NCBI RefSeq assembly: GCF_900544955.1
Contig: NZ_UQXD01000030.1
Coordinates: 1-29,481, forward strand
Source of the DNA: an uncultured Oscillibacter sp.
GTDB lineage: Bacteria; Bacillota; Clostridia; Oscillospirales; Oscillospiraceae
Reading direction: 5' to 3'
DNA: 29,481 nt
A program made the translations under genes and the position numbers. Below the pieces are notes generated by a model that ran no database searches, was not told the DNA's origin, and was given only the letters and a program-made list of their open reading frames with translations. Position 1 is the first letter of the stretch; the number at the start of each line of letters is the position of its first letter. Below, piece after piece: positions 18,080-26,716 of the stretch.

Positions 18080-18781
18080 TCATTGCAAAAACGCCAGCAC
18101 GCTCAATGGCGTATTGGTCGTGAACATACGCAGAATATGGGCCTGGGCGAACGTCTCCGTCTCAAAGGAGACCCCCAATTGCCGCAGCACCCAAACCGCC
18201 AAAAACAGCAGCAGCACGCCCTCGGCCAGGCCGATGGCGCCGCCCCCCAGGGCGTTGAGTCCGTGGAGCCCCGGCAGCTTCAGCACCAGGTCCATGGCCT
18301 TGATGAGCACACGGAGCAGCACCGTCAGCGCCAGGAAGGACAGGATGTACAGCGCCCCGTAGATCACGGAGCGGGCCACGCTCTCCACCACCGCCGCGGC
18401 GATGGACGCGCCGGTGTCCCGCACCGTCTCCTCCGCCCGCTGCACCATGGAGTCCCGCGCCGCCTGGTCAATGCCCAGCAAATCCAGCAGGTCCTCCACG
18501 CCGAAGTCGCCCTCCACGTCCGCCTCCGGCATCTGCACCCGGTCCGACTGGACGGCCATGGCCTGGTCCACCTTTCCGGCGATCTGCCGCTCGATGGCGG
18601 GGGCCACCAGCTTTGCCACCGGCCCGGAGAAGGAGGCGGCGATGATGCCGGCGCCCACCAGCGCCACCACCACGGCCACCAGTCCCGCCAGGGCGCGGAA
18701 CAGGCCCCGGCGGGCGCCGAAGGCGGTGAAACCCACCAAAACGACCACAATGATCGCGTCTATTATAGCAGGTGTTGTCAT
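18080..18781 (-). CDS. cvpA: CvpA family membrane protein
   Basis: A 233-residue membrane protein. The N-terminus IIDAIIVVVLVGFTAFGARRGLFRALAGLV is the classic CvpA opening: an Asp in the first helix, then a GxxRGLFR turn. Hydrophobic helices are at about 4-22, 28-52, 120-150 and 180-205, with GLHGLNALGGGAIGLAEGVLLL matching the family's C-terminal conserved block. A polar insert at about 75-115 separates the halves. CvpA proteins are linked to colicin V production in E. coli and envelope stress or cell division elsewhere; the role here is unknown. The ATG at 18781 follows GAAAGGTAGG. It lies 58 bases after the DUF5711 gene. Confidence 0.88.
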   Translation of the reverse strand: MTTPAIIDAIIVVVLVGFTAFGARRGLFRALAGLVAVVVALVGAGIIAASFSGPVAKLVAPAIERQIAGKVDQAMAVQSDRVQMPEADVEGDFGVEDLLDLLGIDQAARDSMVQRAEETVRDTGASIAAAVVESVARSVIYGALYILSFLALTVLLRVLIKAMDLVLKLPGLHGLNALGGGAIGLAEGVLLLFLAVWVLRQLGVSFETETFAQAHILRMFTTNTPLSVLAFLQ

Positions 18782-18839
18782 GTTTGCCTACCTTTCGCCA
18801 TGTAAATGTTTTGTGAACACGCGCTGAAAGTTCTGCCTT

Positions 18840-20063
18840 TTAAGGCAAAAACAGTCCCGCGGACTCCGAGGAGAGCAGCAGCGCCGAGCCGTCGGGCCGC
18901 ATCAGCACCGATTTGGCGTAGTCCGTCCCCCGCAGGGAGGCGTACACCTGCAGCTCCCGGTTGTAGATCACCAGACTGTCCATGTACAAAACCGCCAGAT
19001 ACCGCCCGGCGGCGGACAGACCCAGCACCTCCTGGTTCACATCCAGGCTGCCCAGCTCCGTCCCGTCGGGGCCCACTGTCACGAGCCGTCCCACGCTGCC
19101 GGTCTGGTAGCGGTTGAGCAGCAGCACGGAGAAGTCCTCCCCGCGCAGGTCAAACTCCCGCAGATAGGAGCCGCCGTAGGAATAGGCGGCCTCCACCTTC
19201 CCCTTCTGCGTGGCGTAGGTCAGGCAGGTGTCCGACACCGTGGCCAGCAGGTCGCCCTGCTGGCCGATGGCGGCCACCAGGCCGTCGGAGATGCTGTAAT
19301 CCGCCGCGGGGTCCACCGCCAGTCCGCCGGAGGCGTCGTAGGCGGAGGCGGGGCCCGTGGCCGTCAGGTCGTAGAGCACCACGTTGCTGATGAACACACT
19401 GTTCTCCTGGCCCAGCGTCACCGCCGCCAGGGTGTCCCCGTCGTCCGTCACATAGGCGTCTGTCACAAAGCGGCGGGAGGATTTGAACTGGAAAAGCTCC
19501 TCCAGATCCTTGTCGTAGACGGTGACGCAGCCCTTGTAGTTCTTCTTCTCCGCCGTCACCGCCAGATAGCCCTTCGCATTGAGGCTGGCGGCGATATAGG
19601 GCTCCGCCTCCTGGGCGGGCAGCTCCAGCAGCAGGCCGTCCTCGTCCACCACATAGAGCTGGGTGCCCCCCACGTCGTAGGCGGCGGCCCGCCCGCCGCC
19701 CACGGCCAGGGCGGGAGCCTCCATCTTCACCGGGGTGGACCACACCTCGCCGCCGTTTTGGTCCAGGACGCGCAGCGCCGTGGAGGACAACACCACCAGG
19801 TGGTCCCCCAGCAGGGCAAAGCGGTTGCTGGGGGAGGCGTCGTAGTCGTACACCGTGTCGCCGCCGGCCTTCTCCGCGCCGCCGTAGTTGAAATACCGCC
19901 GCAGCACGTCAAAGCCGGTGCCGTCCCGGTAGGCGGCCAGCACCACCACCGCCAGCACCACCGCCAGCGTGCAGAAGAACGCGAGAAATTTTCGGAGAGG
20001 ATGGCGCCGGGGCGCCGCTTCCTCCCCGTCGTTGTCGTTCCAGATGTCCTTTGTGTCAGCCAT
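18840..20063 (-). CDS. DUF5711 family protein, membrane-anchored beta-propeller
   Basis: A 407-residue protein: a short acidic cytoplasmic tail, a basic stretch RRHPLRKF, one membrane helix (about 27-44), then an extracytoplasmic domain of repeated beta blades such as RFALLGDHLVVLSSTALRVLDQNG, GTQLYVVDEDGLLLEL, GCVTVYDKDLEELFQF and RYLAVLYMDSLVIYNREL. This is the DUF5711 pattern (single-pass propeller-like protein). The function is unknown; a surface-facing scaffold role is only inference. The ATG overlaps the truA stop by eight bases (ATGGCTGA), so it is coupled to truA. At the 3' end a small hairpin overlaps the stop codon but has no T-tract. Confidence 0.85.
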   Translation of the reverse strand: MADTKDIWNDNDGEEAAPRRHPLRKFLAFFCTLAVVLAVVVLAAYRDGTGFDVLRRYFNYGGAEKAGGDTVYDYDASPSNRFALLGDHLVVLSSTALRVLDQNGGEVWSTPVKMEAPALAVGGGRAAAYDVGGTQLYVVDEDGLLLELPAQEAEPYIAASLNAKGYLAVTAEKKNYKGCVTVYDKDLEELFQFKSSRRFVTDAYVTDDGDTLAAVTLGQENSVFISNVVLYDLTATGPASAYDASGGLAVDPAADYSISDGLVAAIGQQGDLLATVSDTCLTYATQKGKVEAAYSYGGSYLREFDLRGEDFSVLLLNRYQTGSVGRLVTVGPDGTELGSLDVNQEVLGLSAAGRYLAVLYMDSLVIYNRELQVYASLRGTDYAKSVLMRPDGSALLLSSESAGLFLP

Positions 20064-20811
20064 TTAATCGCTCATCCTCATACCAAAGTCTCGTCAGGTA
20101 CAGTCCGCCGGGGGGCACCGTGGGCCCGGCGGCGGTGCGGTCCCCCCGCTCCAGGATGGCGGGAATGTCCTCCGGGGCGAATTTTCCCTCCGCCGCGTAG
20201 AGGACGGTGCCGGTGATGGCCCGTACCATGTTATACAAAAACCCGTTGGCGCAGACCTTCAATTCCAGCAGCTCCCCCCGGCGCGTCACGTCGCACCAGT
20301 GGATGGTGCGGACGGTGGAACGGGTCTCCGTCCCCACGGAGCGGACCGCCGCGAAATCGTGGGTCCCCACAAACATGTGGGCCGCCCGGTTCAAAAACGC
20401 CTCGTCCAGATGCTTGGGATAGAAATAGGCCCGGTTGACATAAAACGGATTCTTGAACCGGGAGTTATAGATGCGGTAGGTGTACTCCTTTTGGATGCAG
20501 GAGCCGATGGCGTTGAACGACTCCTCCACCTCGAATGCCTCCGCCACGGCGATGTCCTCCGGCGTGTGGGTGTTGACGGCGAAGGGCAGCCGCTCCACGG
20601 GGATGCGGCTCTCTGTGCGGAAATTGGCGATGTACCGCTCCGCGTGCACCCCGGCGTCGGTCCGGCCGCAGCCGGTGAGGTGCACCGGCGCCCCGGTGAT
20701 CTTCTCCAGGGCGGTTTGCAGCGTCCCGCAGACGGAGACGGCGTTCTTCTGCACCTGCCAGCCGTGGTAGGCGGTGCCGTTGTACATGAGTTTCAAGGCG
20801 ATGTTGCGCAT
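20056..20811 (-). CDS. truA: tRNA pseudouridine synthase A
   Basis: A 251-residue enzyme that isomerises uridines 38-40 of the tRNA anticodon arm. The catalytic aspartate is D52 in CGRTDAGVHA. Other family blocks are YNGTAYHGWQVQKN near the start, KEYTYRIYN, GTHDFAAVRS and the ANGFLYNMVRAITG segment towards the C-terminus. Length is typical. In Firmicutes truA commonly follows ecfA1-ecfA2-ecfT; here two paralogous membrane proteins have come between. It is 10 bases after the second paralog and overlaps the DUF5711 gene by eight bases. Confidence 0.97.
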   Translation of the reverse strand: MRNIALKLMYNGTAYHGWQVQKNAVSVCGTLQTALEKITGAPVHLTGCGRTDAGVHAERYIANFRTESRIPVERLPFAVNTHTPEDIAVAEAFEVEESFNAIGSCIQKEYTYRIYNSRFKNPFYVNRAYFYPKHLDEAFLNRAAHMFVGTHDFAAVRSVGTETRSTVRTIHWCDVTRRGELLELKVCANGFLYNMVRAITGTVLYAAEGKFAPEDIPAILERGDRTAAGPTVPPGGLYLTRLWYEDERLNG

Positions 20812-20821
20812 GGCGGCTCCT

Positions 20822-21724
20822 TTACTCGCAGGTCAGAGTGGGAAATTCGTCGGACGCCTGCCGGTCCTCCTCCAGTTGGCCGTCCGCCCCGACGGTCCAG
20901 CGGGCCTGGATGTATTCATAGGTGAGGCCGTAGGCGTCGGTGCAGGAGAAGGTCAGCGTCACTTGGTCCCCCGGCCCGCAGGAGATCCCCTCCGGCCAGG
21001 CGCCGGAGGCATAGTCGCAAAAGCCGTCCAGCCGGCTGGCCTCTGTCTGCACCCCGGGCCGCTCCTCCAGGAGCACGCCGTTTCGGTACAGCCGGTACAC
21101 CGGGTTTTCCACCGGGACGGAGGCGCCCTCCCGGTCGTAAAAGGAGATATGGCCGCCCTCGTCCAGCGTCAGGAGGCCGTCCCGATAGTGCCAGGCGGCG
21201 CCGCTCCAGCCGCTCCGCTGTAGCGGCAGCAGCGCGGAGAGGTCCCTCCAGCTGTCCAGGCTCTCCCGGGCGGTGGTGCCGCCGGTGGTGACGGCAAGGG
21301 ACAGCGCAACCTCTCCCCGCAGGTCCAGCGGCAGCTTCACCTGCCCGGAGAACACGCCGTTCTCCCCCCGGGCCAGCGGCGTCTTCACCGTCTCTCCCGC
21401 CAGGTCCGCCAGCAGCACCGCCTGGGTGTCCGCCTGCCACTCCCGCAGCGTCACCGCGGCCTCCATCGTCAGGGCCCGGCGCTCCCGGTCCACCCCGGCA
21501 ATCTCCAGCCGGTGGTCCGCCGCCAGGCGGACACCCTCCTCCAGGGTCCGGGCCACCTGGCCGGAGATATGGCCGATCTCGCTGCGCAGGCTGTCTTCCA
21601 GAAAGAAGATGCGGCTATCCACCTGGCTTTGAAACGCCCGCAGCCCCACGCCCTGGCCGATCACCAGCGCCAGCAGCACGGCGTTCAGCGCCAGGGAGAG
21701 GGCCGGTATCCAGTTCTTTTTCAT
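20822..21724 (-). CDS. Membrane-anchored protein of unknown function, paralog B
   Basis: A 300-residue protein I do not recognise. It begins MKKNW, has one membrane helix (about 6-26), then an amphipathic, probably coiled segment (about 27-65), then a beta-rich extracytoplasmic region. It is a paralog of the next upstream gene: shared elements in the same order are K(K/R)NW...SLAL, a WHY motif, YRxYRNGxL, and near the C-terminus C-x-PGD...C-x-DA(Y/F)GL-x-YE. Two cysteines 12 residues apart in that last block are kept in both and could form a disulfide outside the cell. The ATG at 21724 is chosen over a GTG two codons upstream because GGGAGG lies eight bases before it and the paralog starts at the same point. 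Confidence 0.8.
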   Translation of the reverse strand: MKKNWIPALSLALNAVLLALVIGQGVGLRAFQSQVDSRIFFLEDSLRSEIGHISGQVARTLEEGVRLAADHRLEIAGVDRERRALTMEAAVTLREWQADTQAVLLADLAGETVKTPLARGENGVFSGQVKLPLDLRGEVALSLAVTTGGTTARESLDSWRDLSALLPLQRSGWSGAAWHYRDGLLTLDEGGHISFYDREGASVPVENPVYRLYRNGVLLEERPGVQTEASRLDGFCDYASGAWPEGISCGPGDQVTLTFSCTDAYGLTYEYIQARWTVGADGQLEEDRQASDEFPTLTCE

Positions 21725-21788
21725 CAGCACTCCCTCCCAGTCGGTAAAGTCTCTTCCCTTTCCAGCAAAGTTCTTCCAAGAATCATAC

Positions 21789-22655
21789 TCAATCCGGCCA
21801 CGTCACCGTGGGCCGGCCGGAAAGCGGGCAGCGCTCCATGCTGTCCCACTGTTTGGCGGCCAGCTCAAAAAGCGGGAATTCATACCGCAGGCCGAAGGCG
21901 TCCTTACAGGCATAGCTCAGCCGCATCCGGTCGCCGGGGGAACAGGGCAGCCCCAGGCTGTCCATGCGCTCCCCCGCCGCCTCCACCTGGAGGCTGTCCG
22001 GAATCTCCCGGCCTTGAAAGACCAGCGCCCCGTTCCGGTAGACCCGGAAGGCGCCGTCCACGGCCTGGACCTCCTGCCCCGCCGGGTCCGTCAAATCCAC
22101 GCTCCAATCGCACTGATAAAACATCTGCTCCCGACTATTGTAGTGCCAGGAGGTGCCACCGGAGGCCACTTGCAGCGGCAGCATCGACACCACCGGGTCC
22201 CCGCTGAACAGCACGGTGTCGTCCTCCATGCGCAGCTCGATTCCCTTTTCCAGATGGAGGGGGAACGTCACGGTCTGGACGTACCCCTCATCCTCCCGAT
22301 GGAAAAAGCCCACCTGCCACGCCATACGGTAGGGCTCCCCCACCTCGCAAAAGCCGAGGGCGGGGTCGCTGCCATATCGTTCCGGCAGTTCCGCACGGAT
22401 ATCCACCGTCAGCGTCCGGTTTTCAGGATGGAGCACCGGATTGGCAAACCGGACGGCAGGCCGGTCCGCGGCGGCGCGCAGCTCTTCCAGCCCGGTCTCC
22501 GCCGCATGCAGGCGGCGCGTCAGCTCCCCGGTCTCCTGCCGGCTGTCCGCCAGTTCGGCGCGCAAACCGCCGATGGCCGCGTTTTGCAGCGCCAGCGCCG
22601 CGGCAAGCACGCCGCACAGCGCCAGGGACGCCCATGCCATCCAGTTCCTTTTCAC
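21789..22655 (-). CDS. Membrane-anchored protein of unknown function, paralog A
   Basis: A 288-residue protein that starts at GTG 22655 (reading (M)KRNWMAW) after AAAGGAGGG. One membrane helix (about 6-24) is followed by a clear heptad-like stretch (GLRAELADSRQETGELTRRLHAAETGLEELRAAADR, about 30-65) predicted as coiled coil, then a beta-rich domain ending with the shared block CSPGDRMRLSYACKDAFGLRYE. It is the sister of the gene 64 bases downstream. No enzyme motif is visible. Upstream in-frame codons exist to 22688 but lie inside the end of ecfT and lack a ribosome site. Position between ecfT and truA suggests co-expression with the ECF module, not necessarily shared function. Confidence 0.8.
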   Translation of the reverse strand: MKRNWMAWASLALCGVLAAALALQNAAIGGLRAELADSRQETGELTRRLHAAETGLEELRAAADRPAVRFANPVLHPENRTLTVDIRAELPERYGSDPALGFCEVGEPYRMAWQVGFFHREDEGYVQTVTFPLHLEKGIELRMEDDTVLFSGDPVVSMLPLQVASGGTSWHYNSREQMFYQCDWSVDLTDPAGQEVQAVDGAFRVYRNGALVFQGREIPDSLQVEAAGERMDSLGLPCSPGDRMRLSYACKDAFGLRYEFPLFELAAKQWDSMERCPLSGRPTVTWPD

Positions 22656-22677
22656 CGCGCTCCCTCCTTTTTTCACC

Positions 22678-23484
22678 TTACAGTCCAAACCGGCTCATGG
22701 CGATGACGCCCGCCGCCACGGCGGCGCTGAGGGCCAGGGCGGCCACGTCCCGGCCCGCGTAGTGCAGCACATGGAGCTTGGTCCGGCCCTCGCCGCCGTG
22801 GTAGCAGCGGCACTCCATGGCCGTGGCCAGCTCGTCCGCCCGGCGGAAGGCGCTGATGAACAGCGGCACCAGAATGGGGATCAGGGCCCGAGCCTTCTGC
22901 ATCAGGTTTCCGCTCTCAAAGTCCGCGCCCCGGGCCTTCTGGGCGGACATGATCTTGTCCGTCTCCTCGATGAGGGTGGGGATGAACCGCAGGGCGATGG
23001 ACATCATCATGGCCAGCTCGTGGACCGGCACCCGGAAGCGCTTCATCCAGTTCAGCAGCCGCTCCAGCCCGTCGGTGAGGCTGATGGGGCTGGTGGTGTA
23101 GGTCATGAGGAAGGTGCCCATGATGAGCATCATGATCCGCACCACCATAAAGACGGCGTTGCGCAGCCCGGTGTCGGAGATGCGGAGAAAGCCCCACTCC
23201 ACCAGATACCGGGTGCCGGGGGTGAAGAAGAGGTTCAAAATACCGGTGAAGATCATGATGAACAGCACCGGCTTCAGCCCCCGCACCAATTGCCGCACCC
23301 CCACCTTGGAGATGTGGACGCACAGCGCCAGGCACACGCCCAGAATGGCGTAGGTCACCACGCCCTTGGCGCAGAACAGCGCCACAATATACAGGACCAC
23401 CATCAAAATCTTGGTCCGGGGGTCCAGCCGGTGGGCCACCGTATTTCCCGGGAAATACTGGCCCAGGGTGATGTCCTTCAGCAT
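22678..23484 (-). CDS. ecfT: ECF transporter transmembrane subunit EcfT
   Basis: A 268-residue membrane subunit that links the ATPase pair to exchangeable substrate-binding S components for vitamins and metals. The N-terminus LGQYFPGNTVAHRLDPRTKI is characteristic; about five hydrophobic helices follow. Both coupling-helix signatures are present: ARG at 184-186 (QKARGAD) and AMECR at 222-226. No S component is encoded next to it, as expected for the shared group II module. Its ATG overlaps the ecfA2 stop by seven bases (ATGCTGA), so it is translated in step with the ATPase. Confidence 0.96.
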   Translation of the reverse strand: MLKDITLGQYFPGNTVAHRLDPRTKILMVVLYIVALFCAKGVVTYAILGVCLALCVHISKVGVRQLVRGLKPVLFIMIFTGILNLFFTPGTRYLVEWGFLRISDTGLRNAVFMVVRIMMLIMGTFLMTYTTSPISLTDGLERLLNWMKRFRVPVHELAMMMSIALRFIPTLIEETDKIMSAQKARGADFESGNLMQKARALIPILVPLFISAFRRADELATAMECRCYHGGEGRTKLHVLHYAGRDVAALALSAAVAAGVIAMSRFGL

Positions 23485-24344
23485 GGCGCACCGCCTCTCC
23501 TCAGGGCCAGAAGCTGCCGCTCCAGGTCCTCCACCGTGTACACGGCGGGGTCGATGTCCATGCCCCGGTCCCGCAGGGCCATGGCGATGCGGGTCACCTG
23601 GGGCACGTCCAGCCCGGCGGCCAGCAGTTCCCCGCCCCGGGCGAACACCTCCGCCGGGGTGCCGCTCATGAGGATGCGGGCCCCCTTGAGCACCAGAATG
23701 CGGTCCACGTTCTGGGCGATCTCGTCCATGCTGTGGCTCACCAACAGAATGGTCTTGCCCTTGTTGCGGTGATAGTCCCGGATGTTGGCCATCAGATTCT
23801 CCCGGCCCGCCGGGTCCAGCCCGGCGGTGGGCTCGTCCAGCACCAGCACGTCCGGCTCCATGGCCAGGACCCCCGCCAGGGCCACCCGGCGCTTCTGGCC
23901 GCCGGAGAGCTCGAAGGGGGACTTGTCCAGCTGGTCGTCCCGGATGCCCACCAGGCGGGCGGCCTCCCGCACGCAGCGGTCCAGGTCCGCCCCGGTGCGC
24001 CCCTGGTTGCCGGGGCCGAAGGCGATGTCCTTGTACACCGTCTCCTCAAAAAGCTGGTACTCCGGGTACTGGAACACCAGCCCCACCCGGAAGCGCACGT
24101 CCCGAATCTTCTTCGGCTCCGCCCAGATGTCCCTCCCCTTCAGCAGCACCTGGCCGCCGCTGGGCCGCAGCAGTCCGTTGAGATGCTGGATCAGCGTGGA
24201 CTTTCCCGAGCCGGTGTGGCCGATGATGCCGAGAAACTCCCCCTCGTATACGTCAAAGCTCATGTCCTCCACCGCGCTGCGCTGGAAGGGCGTGCCCACG
24301 CCGTAGGTGTGGGTCAGGTGTTTGATCTCCAGGATTGGTTCCAA
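23478..24344 (-). CDS. ecfA2: ECF transporter ATPase EcfA2
   Basis: A 288-residue ABC ATPase with Walker A GHTGSGKST, a Q-loop FQYPEYQLFEETV, signature LSGGQKRR, Walker B VLVLDEPTAGLDP and switch VSHSMDE. The FQYPEYQLFEETV and the C-terminal GTPAEVFA are typical of EcfA2. No ATG lies near the start of homology; TTG at 24344, with GGGGAAGGAAG upstream, is the best candidate (first residues LEPILEIKHLTHTYG). Longer in-frame extension would overlap ecfA1 out of register with any ribosome site. It pairs with EcfA1, encoded 20 bases upstream, and overlaps ecfT downstream. Confidence 0.95.
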   Translation of the reverse strand: MEPILEIKHLTHTYGVGTPFQRSAVEDMSFDVYEGEFLGIIGHTGSGKSTLIQHLNGLLRPSGGQVLLKGRDIWAEPKKIRDVRFRVGLVFQYPEYQLFEETVYKDIAFGPGNQGRTGADLDRCVREAARLVGIRDDQLDKSPFELSGGQKRRVALAGVLAMEPDVLVLDEPTAGLDPAGRENLMANIRDYHRNKGKTILLVSHSMDEIAQNVDRILVLKGARILMSGTPAEVFARGGELLAAGLDVPQVTRIAMALRDRGMDIDPAVYTVEDLERQLLALRRGGAPC

Positions 24345-24364
24345 AATCGGTATCTTCCTTCCCC

Positions 24365-25216
24365 TCAGTTTCTCCGCAGCGCCGCCGCCACGGCGTCGGC
24401 GCAGTCCTCCACCCGCAGGGCGTCCAGCGGCACGTCCACGCCGTCCTTGCGCAGCCGGTCCAGCAGATCCACGGTGTCCGGCACCGTCAGCCCCATGGAC
24501 CGCAGCTCCTCCACCCGGACGAACACCTCCTCCGGCGTCCCGTCCATGGCCACCAGGCCGTCGTCCATGACCACCACCCGGTCCGCCTCTTCCGCCTCGT
24601 TCATGTGGTGGGTGATGAGGACCACGGTGATACCCTTCTCCCGGTTCAGCCGGTGGATGGTGCTCAGCACCTCCTGCCGGCCGATGGGGTCCAGCATGGC
24701 GGTGGCCTCGTCCAGCACGATGCACGCCGGCTCCATGGCGATGACGCCGGCGATGGCGATGCGCTGCTTCTGCCCGCCGGAGAGCAGGTGGGGCGCGTGG
24801 GTGACGAAGGCATCCATGCCCACGGCCCGGAGGGCCTCGTCCACCCGGCGGCGGATCTCCGCCGTGGGCACCCCCAAATTCTCCGGGGCAAAGGCCACGT
24901 CCTCCTCCACCACATTTGCCACAATCTGGTTGTCGGGGTTCTGGAACACCATGCCCACCCGCTGGCGCACGGCCAGCAGCAGCGCCTCATCCAGGGTGTC
25001 CATCCCCTCCACGTACACCTTGCCGCCGGCGGGCAGGAGCACCGCGTTGAAGGTCTTGGCCAGGGTGGACTTGCCGGAGCCGTTGTGCCCCAGCACCACC
25101 ACAAAGCTGCCCTTTTCAATGGAGAGGTCCACGCCCCGGAGGGCGAACACCAGCTCCTCTCCCTCCTCCGCCGGATAGGCGAAGCGGAGGGCCTCTGTCT
25201 CAATCATCGTTGCCAT
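24365..25216 (-). CDS. ecfA1: ECF transporter ATPase EcfA1
   Basis: A 283-residue ABC ATPase: Walker A GHNGSGKST, Q-loop FQNPDNQIVANVVEEDVAF (typical EcfA1), signature LSGGQKQR, Walker B IVLDEATAMLDP and switch ITHHMNEAEEADR. With EcfA2 it forms the heterodimeric motor that powers EcfT-dependent uptake of micronutrients. The ATG at 25216 follows GAGGG; a second ATG three codons on is possible. It is the third gene of the operon, 26 bases after the MreB-like gene. Confidence 0.95.
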   Translation of the reverse strand: MATMIETEALRFAYPAEEGEELVFALRGVDLSIEKGSFVVVLGHNGSGKSTLAKTFNAVLLPAGGKVYVEGMDTLDEALLLAVRQRVGMVFQNPDNQIVANVVEEDVAFAPENLGVPTAEIRRRVDEALRAVGMDAFVTHAPHLLSGGQKQRIAIAGVIAMEPACIVLDEATAMLDPIGRQEVLSTIHRLNREKGITVVLITHHMNEAEEADRVVVMDDGLVAMDGTPEEVFVRVEELRSMGLTVPDTVDLLDRLRKDGVDVPLDALRVEDCADAVAAALRRN

Positions 25217-25242
25217 ACGTTCCCTCTTTTTCCGTGGGGCGT

Positions 25243-25806
25243 TCAGTCCCGCGGTTCCATATGCAGCACATACCCATGCCGCAGCTCTCTGATTTCCGGC
25301 GCGGCGTCCGGCAGCCCGGAGAGGGGCTCCCGGCACAGCAGGACCTGCCTGGCCCCCGCCTGGGTCCCCGCCTCCACCATGGCGCGCTCCTCCACCTGCG
25401 TGGTCCGCTCCGGCATACAAATCCAGACCACGGGCTTCACAAGGGGAAGCCCCGGGCAGACCCGCTTCCAGAGGGTCTGGAACAGGTACTTCGCCCCGTC
25501 ATAGTGGGCCACCTGTCCGCCCCGAAGGGGCGAAAACACCGCCGCCCCCTCCGCATTCTCCCATGCCCGGGCCGCCTCGCCAGCGGCCAGCCAGCGCTCC
25601 ATCACCGTGCGGCGCAGGAGGGTCTCCTCCCCCGTCGTGTCCGGGCGCCGCCCCGTCTGCTCCACGTTCCGGACCTTCACAGCCACCAGGGAGACCTCCC
25701 GGAGCGTCTCCCCCGTGGCGAGGCTGCGCAAAAACAGCTCCGCGGGGGCCAGGCTGCGATACCAGTCCTCCAGAACGGGCCCCGGGGCCTTTTCAAGCCG
25801 TCTCAC
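25243..25806 (-). CDS. Half-length MreB/actin-like protein
   Basis: A 187-residue protein that aligns by eye with the first half of MreB. LRSLATGETLREVSLVAVK matches the strand pair around the MreB EPSVVAI block. AAVFSPLRGGQVAHYDGAKYLFQTL matches the P(L/M)xxGVIADF segment. VVWICMPERTTQVEERAMVEAGTQAGARQVLLCREPLSG matches VCVP-x2-T-VE-RA-x-EA-x2-AGAR-V-LIEEP. The protein then ends, without the second phosphate loop and domain II (MreB is about 340 residues). The N-terminal DLGT phosphate-1 loop is also not recognisable, so ATP binding is unlikely. The start is GTG at 25806 behind GGAGG, which overlaps the upstream stop. No domain II remnant follows. Either a dedicated fragment or a decayed gene. 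Confidence 0.65.
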   Translation of the reverse strand: MRRLEKAPGPVLEDWYRSLAPAELFLRSLATGETLREVSLVAVKVRNVEQTGRRPDTTGEETLLRRTVMERWLAAGEAARAWENAEGAAVFSPLRGGQVAHYDGAKYLFQTLWKRVCPGLPLVKPVVWICMPERTTQVEERAMVEAGTQAGARQVLLCREPLSGLPDAAPEIRELRHGYVLHMEPRD

Positions 25807-25818
25807 GCCAAAGCCTCC

Positions 25819-26685
25819 CTATTCGCTGAACCAGCGGCCCGTGGCGCCGCAGGGCAGGGCCATCCCGGTCTCCGTCACCGGCAGGCCCAGCTCGTCCCAG
25901 GCGCACTTGCCGCCGTACTTGGACGCCACCAGCAGATGCAGCAGGTACCCCAGCACCGACGGGGCCAGCCCCGTGGTGTAGGAGTTGATGAGGACGAACA
26001 GGGGCTTGTCCGACAGCACCCCGGCGCACAGCTTCACGAAGGGGTACAGGTTCTCCTCCAGCTTCCACACCTCGCCGCCGGGGCCCCGGCCGTAGCTGGG
26101 CGGGTCCATGATGATGGCGTCGTAGGTCTTCCCCCGGCGAATCTCCCGCTCCACAAACTTGGCGCAGTCGTCCACAATCCAGCGGATGGGGGCATCCTCC
26201 AGCCCGGAGAGCTTGGCGTTCTCCCTGGCCCAGGCCACCATGCCCTTGGCCGCGTCCACGTGGCACACGGAGGCCCCCGCCTTGGCGCAGGCCACCGTGG
26301 CGGCGCCGGTGTAGGCGAAGAGGTTCAGCACCCGGATGGGCCGTCCGGCGGAGCGGATCTTCTCCATGGCGAAGTCCCAGTTCACCGCCTGCTCCGGAAA
26401 GAGGCCGGTGTGTTTGAAGTTCATGGGCTTGACCTGGAAGGTCAACTCCCCGTACCGGACCTTCCAGCTCTCCGGCAGGGCCTTTTTCTCCCAGTGGCCG
26501 CCGCCGGTCTGGGACCGGAGGTACCGGGCGCCCACCCGCTTCCAGGCGGGGTTCTGGCGGGGCGTCTCCCAGATGGCCTGGGGGTCCGGCCGCACCAGGA
26601 ACTGCTTGTCCCAGCGCTCCAGCTTCTCTCCGCCGCCGCAGTCCAGGAGTTCATAGTCCTGCCACTGATCCGCGATCCACATCAT
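25819..26685 (-). CDS. RlmI-like class I SAM-dependent rRNA methyltransferase
   Basis: A 288-residue protein with the AdoMet-binding motif VLNLFAYTGAATVACAKAGA at about 118-137, an acidic motif II (HVDAAKG), and the catalytic DPPSYGRGP near 197-205. These, with KHTGLFPEQAVNWDF before them, are the signature of the RlmI/RlmK-type rRNA (cytosine-5 or guanine) methyltransferases. It lacks the N-terminal PUA domain of E. coli RlmI (396 aa). The exact target base cannot be read. Either of two adjacent ATGs (26685 or 26682) may be used; GGAGG fits both. It is the first gene after the promoter at 26717-26746, heading the long minus-strand operon. Confidence 0.85.
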   Translation of the reverse strand: MMWIADQWQDYELLDCGGGEKLERWDKQFLVRPDPQAIWETPRQNPAWKRVGARYLRSQTGGGHWEKKALPESWKVRYGELTFQVKPMNFKHTGLFPEQAVNWDFAMEKIRSAGRPIRVLNLFAYTGAATVACAKAGASVCHVDAAKGMVAWARENAKLSGLEDAPIRWIVDDCAKFVEREIRRGKTYDAIIMDPPSYGRGPGGEVWKLEENLYPFVKLCAGVLSDKPLFVLINSYTTGLAPSVLGYLLHLLVASKYGGKCAWDELGLPVTETGMALPCGATGRWFSE

Positions 26686-26716
26686 CCGTTCCTCCGATTA
26701 CATAAAAATACATATT

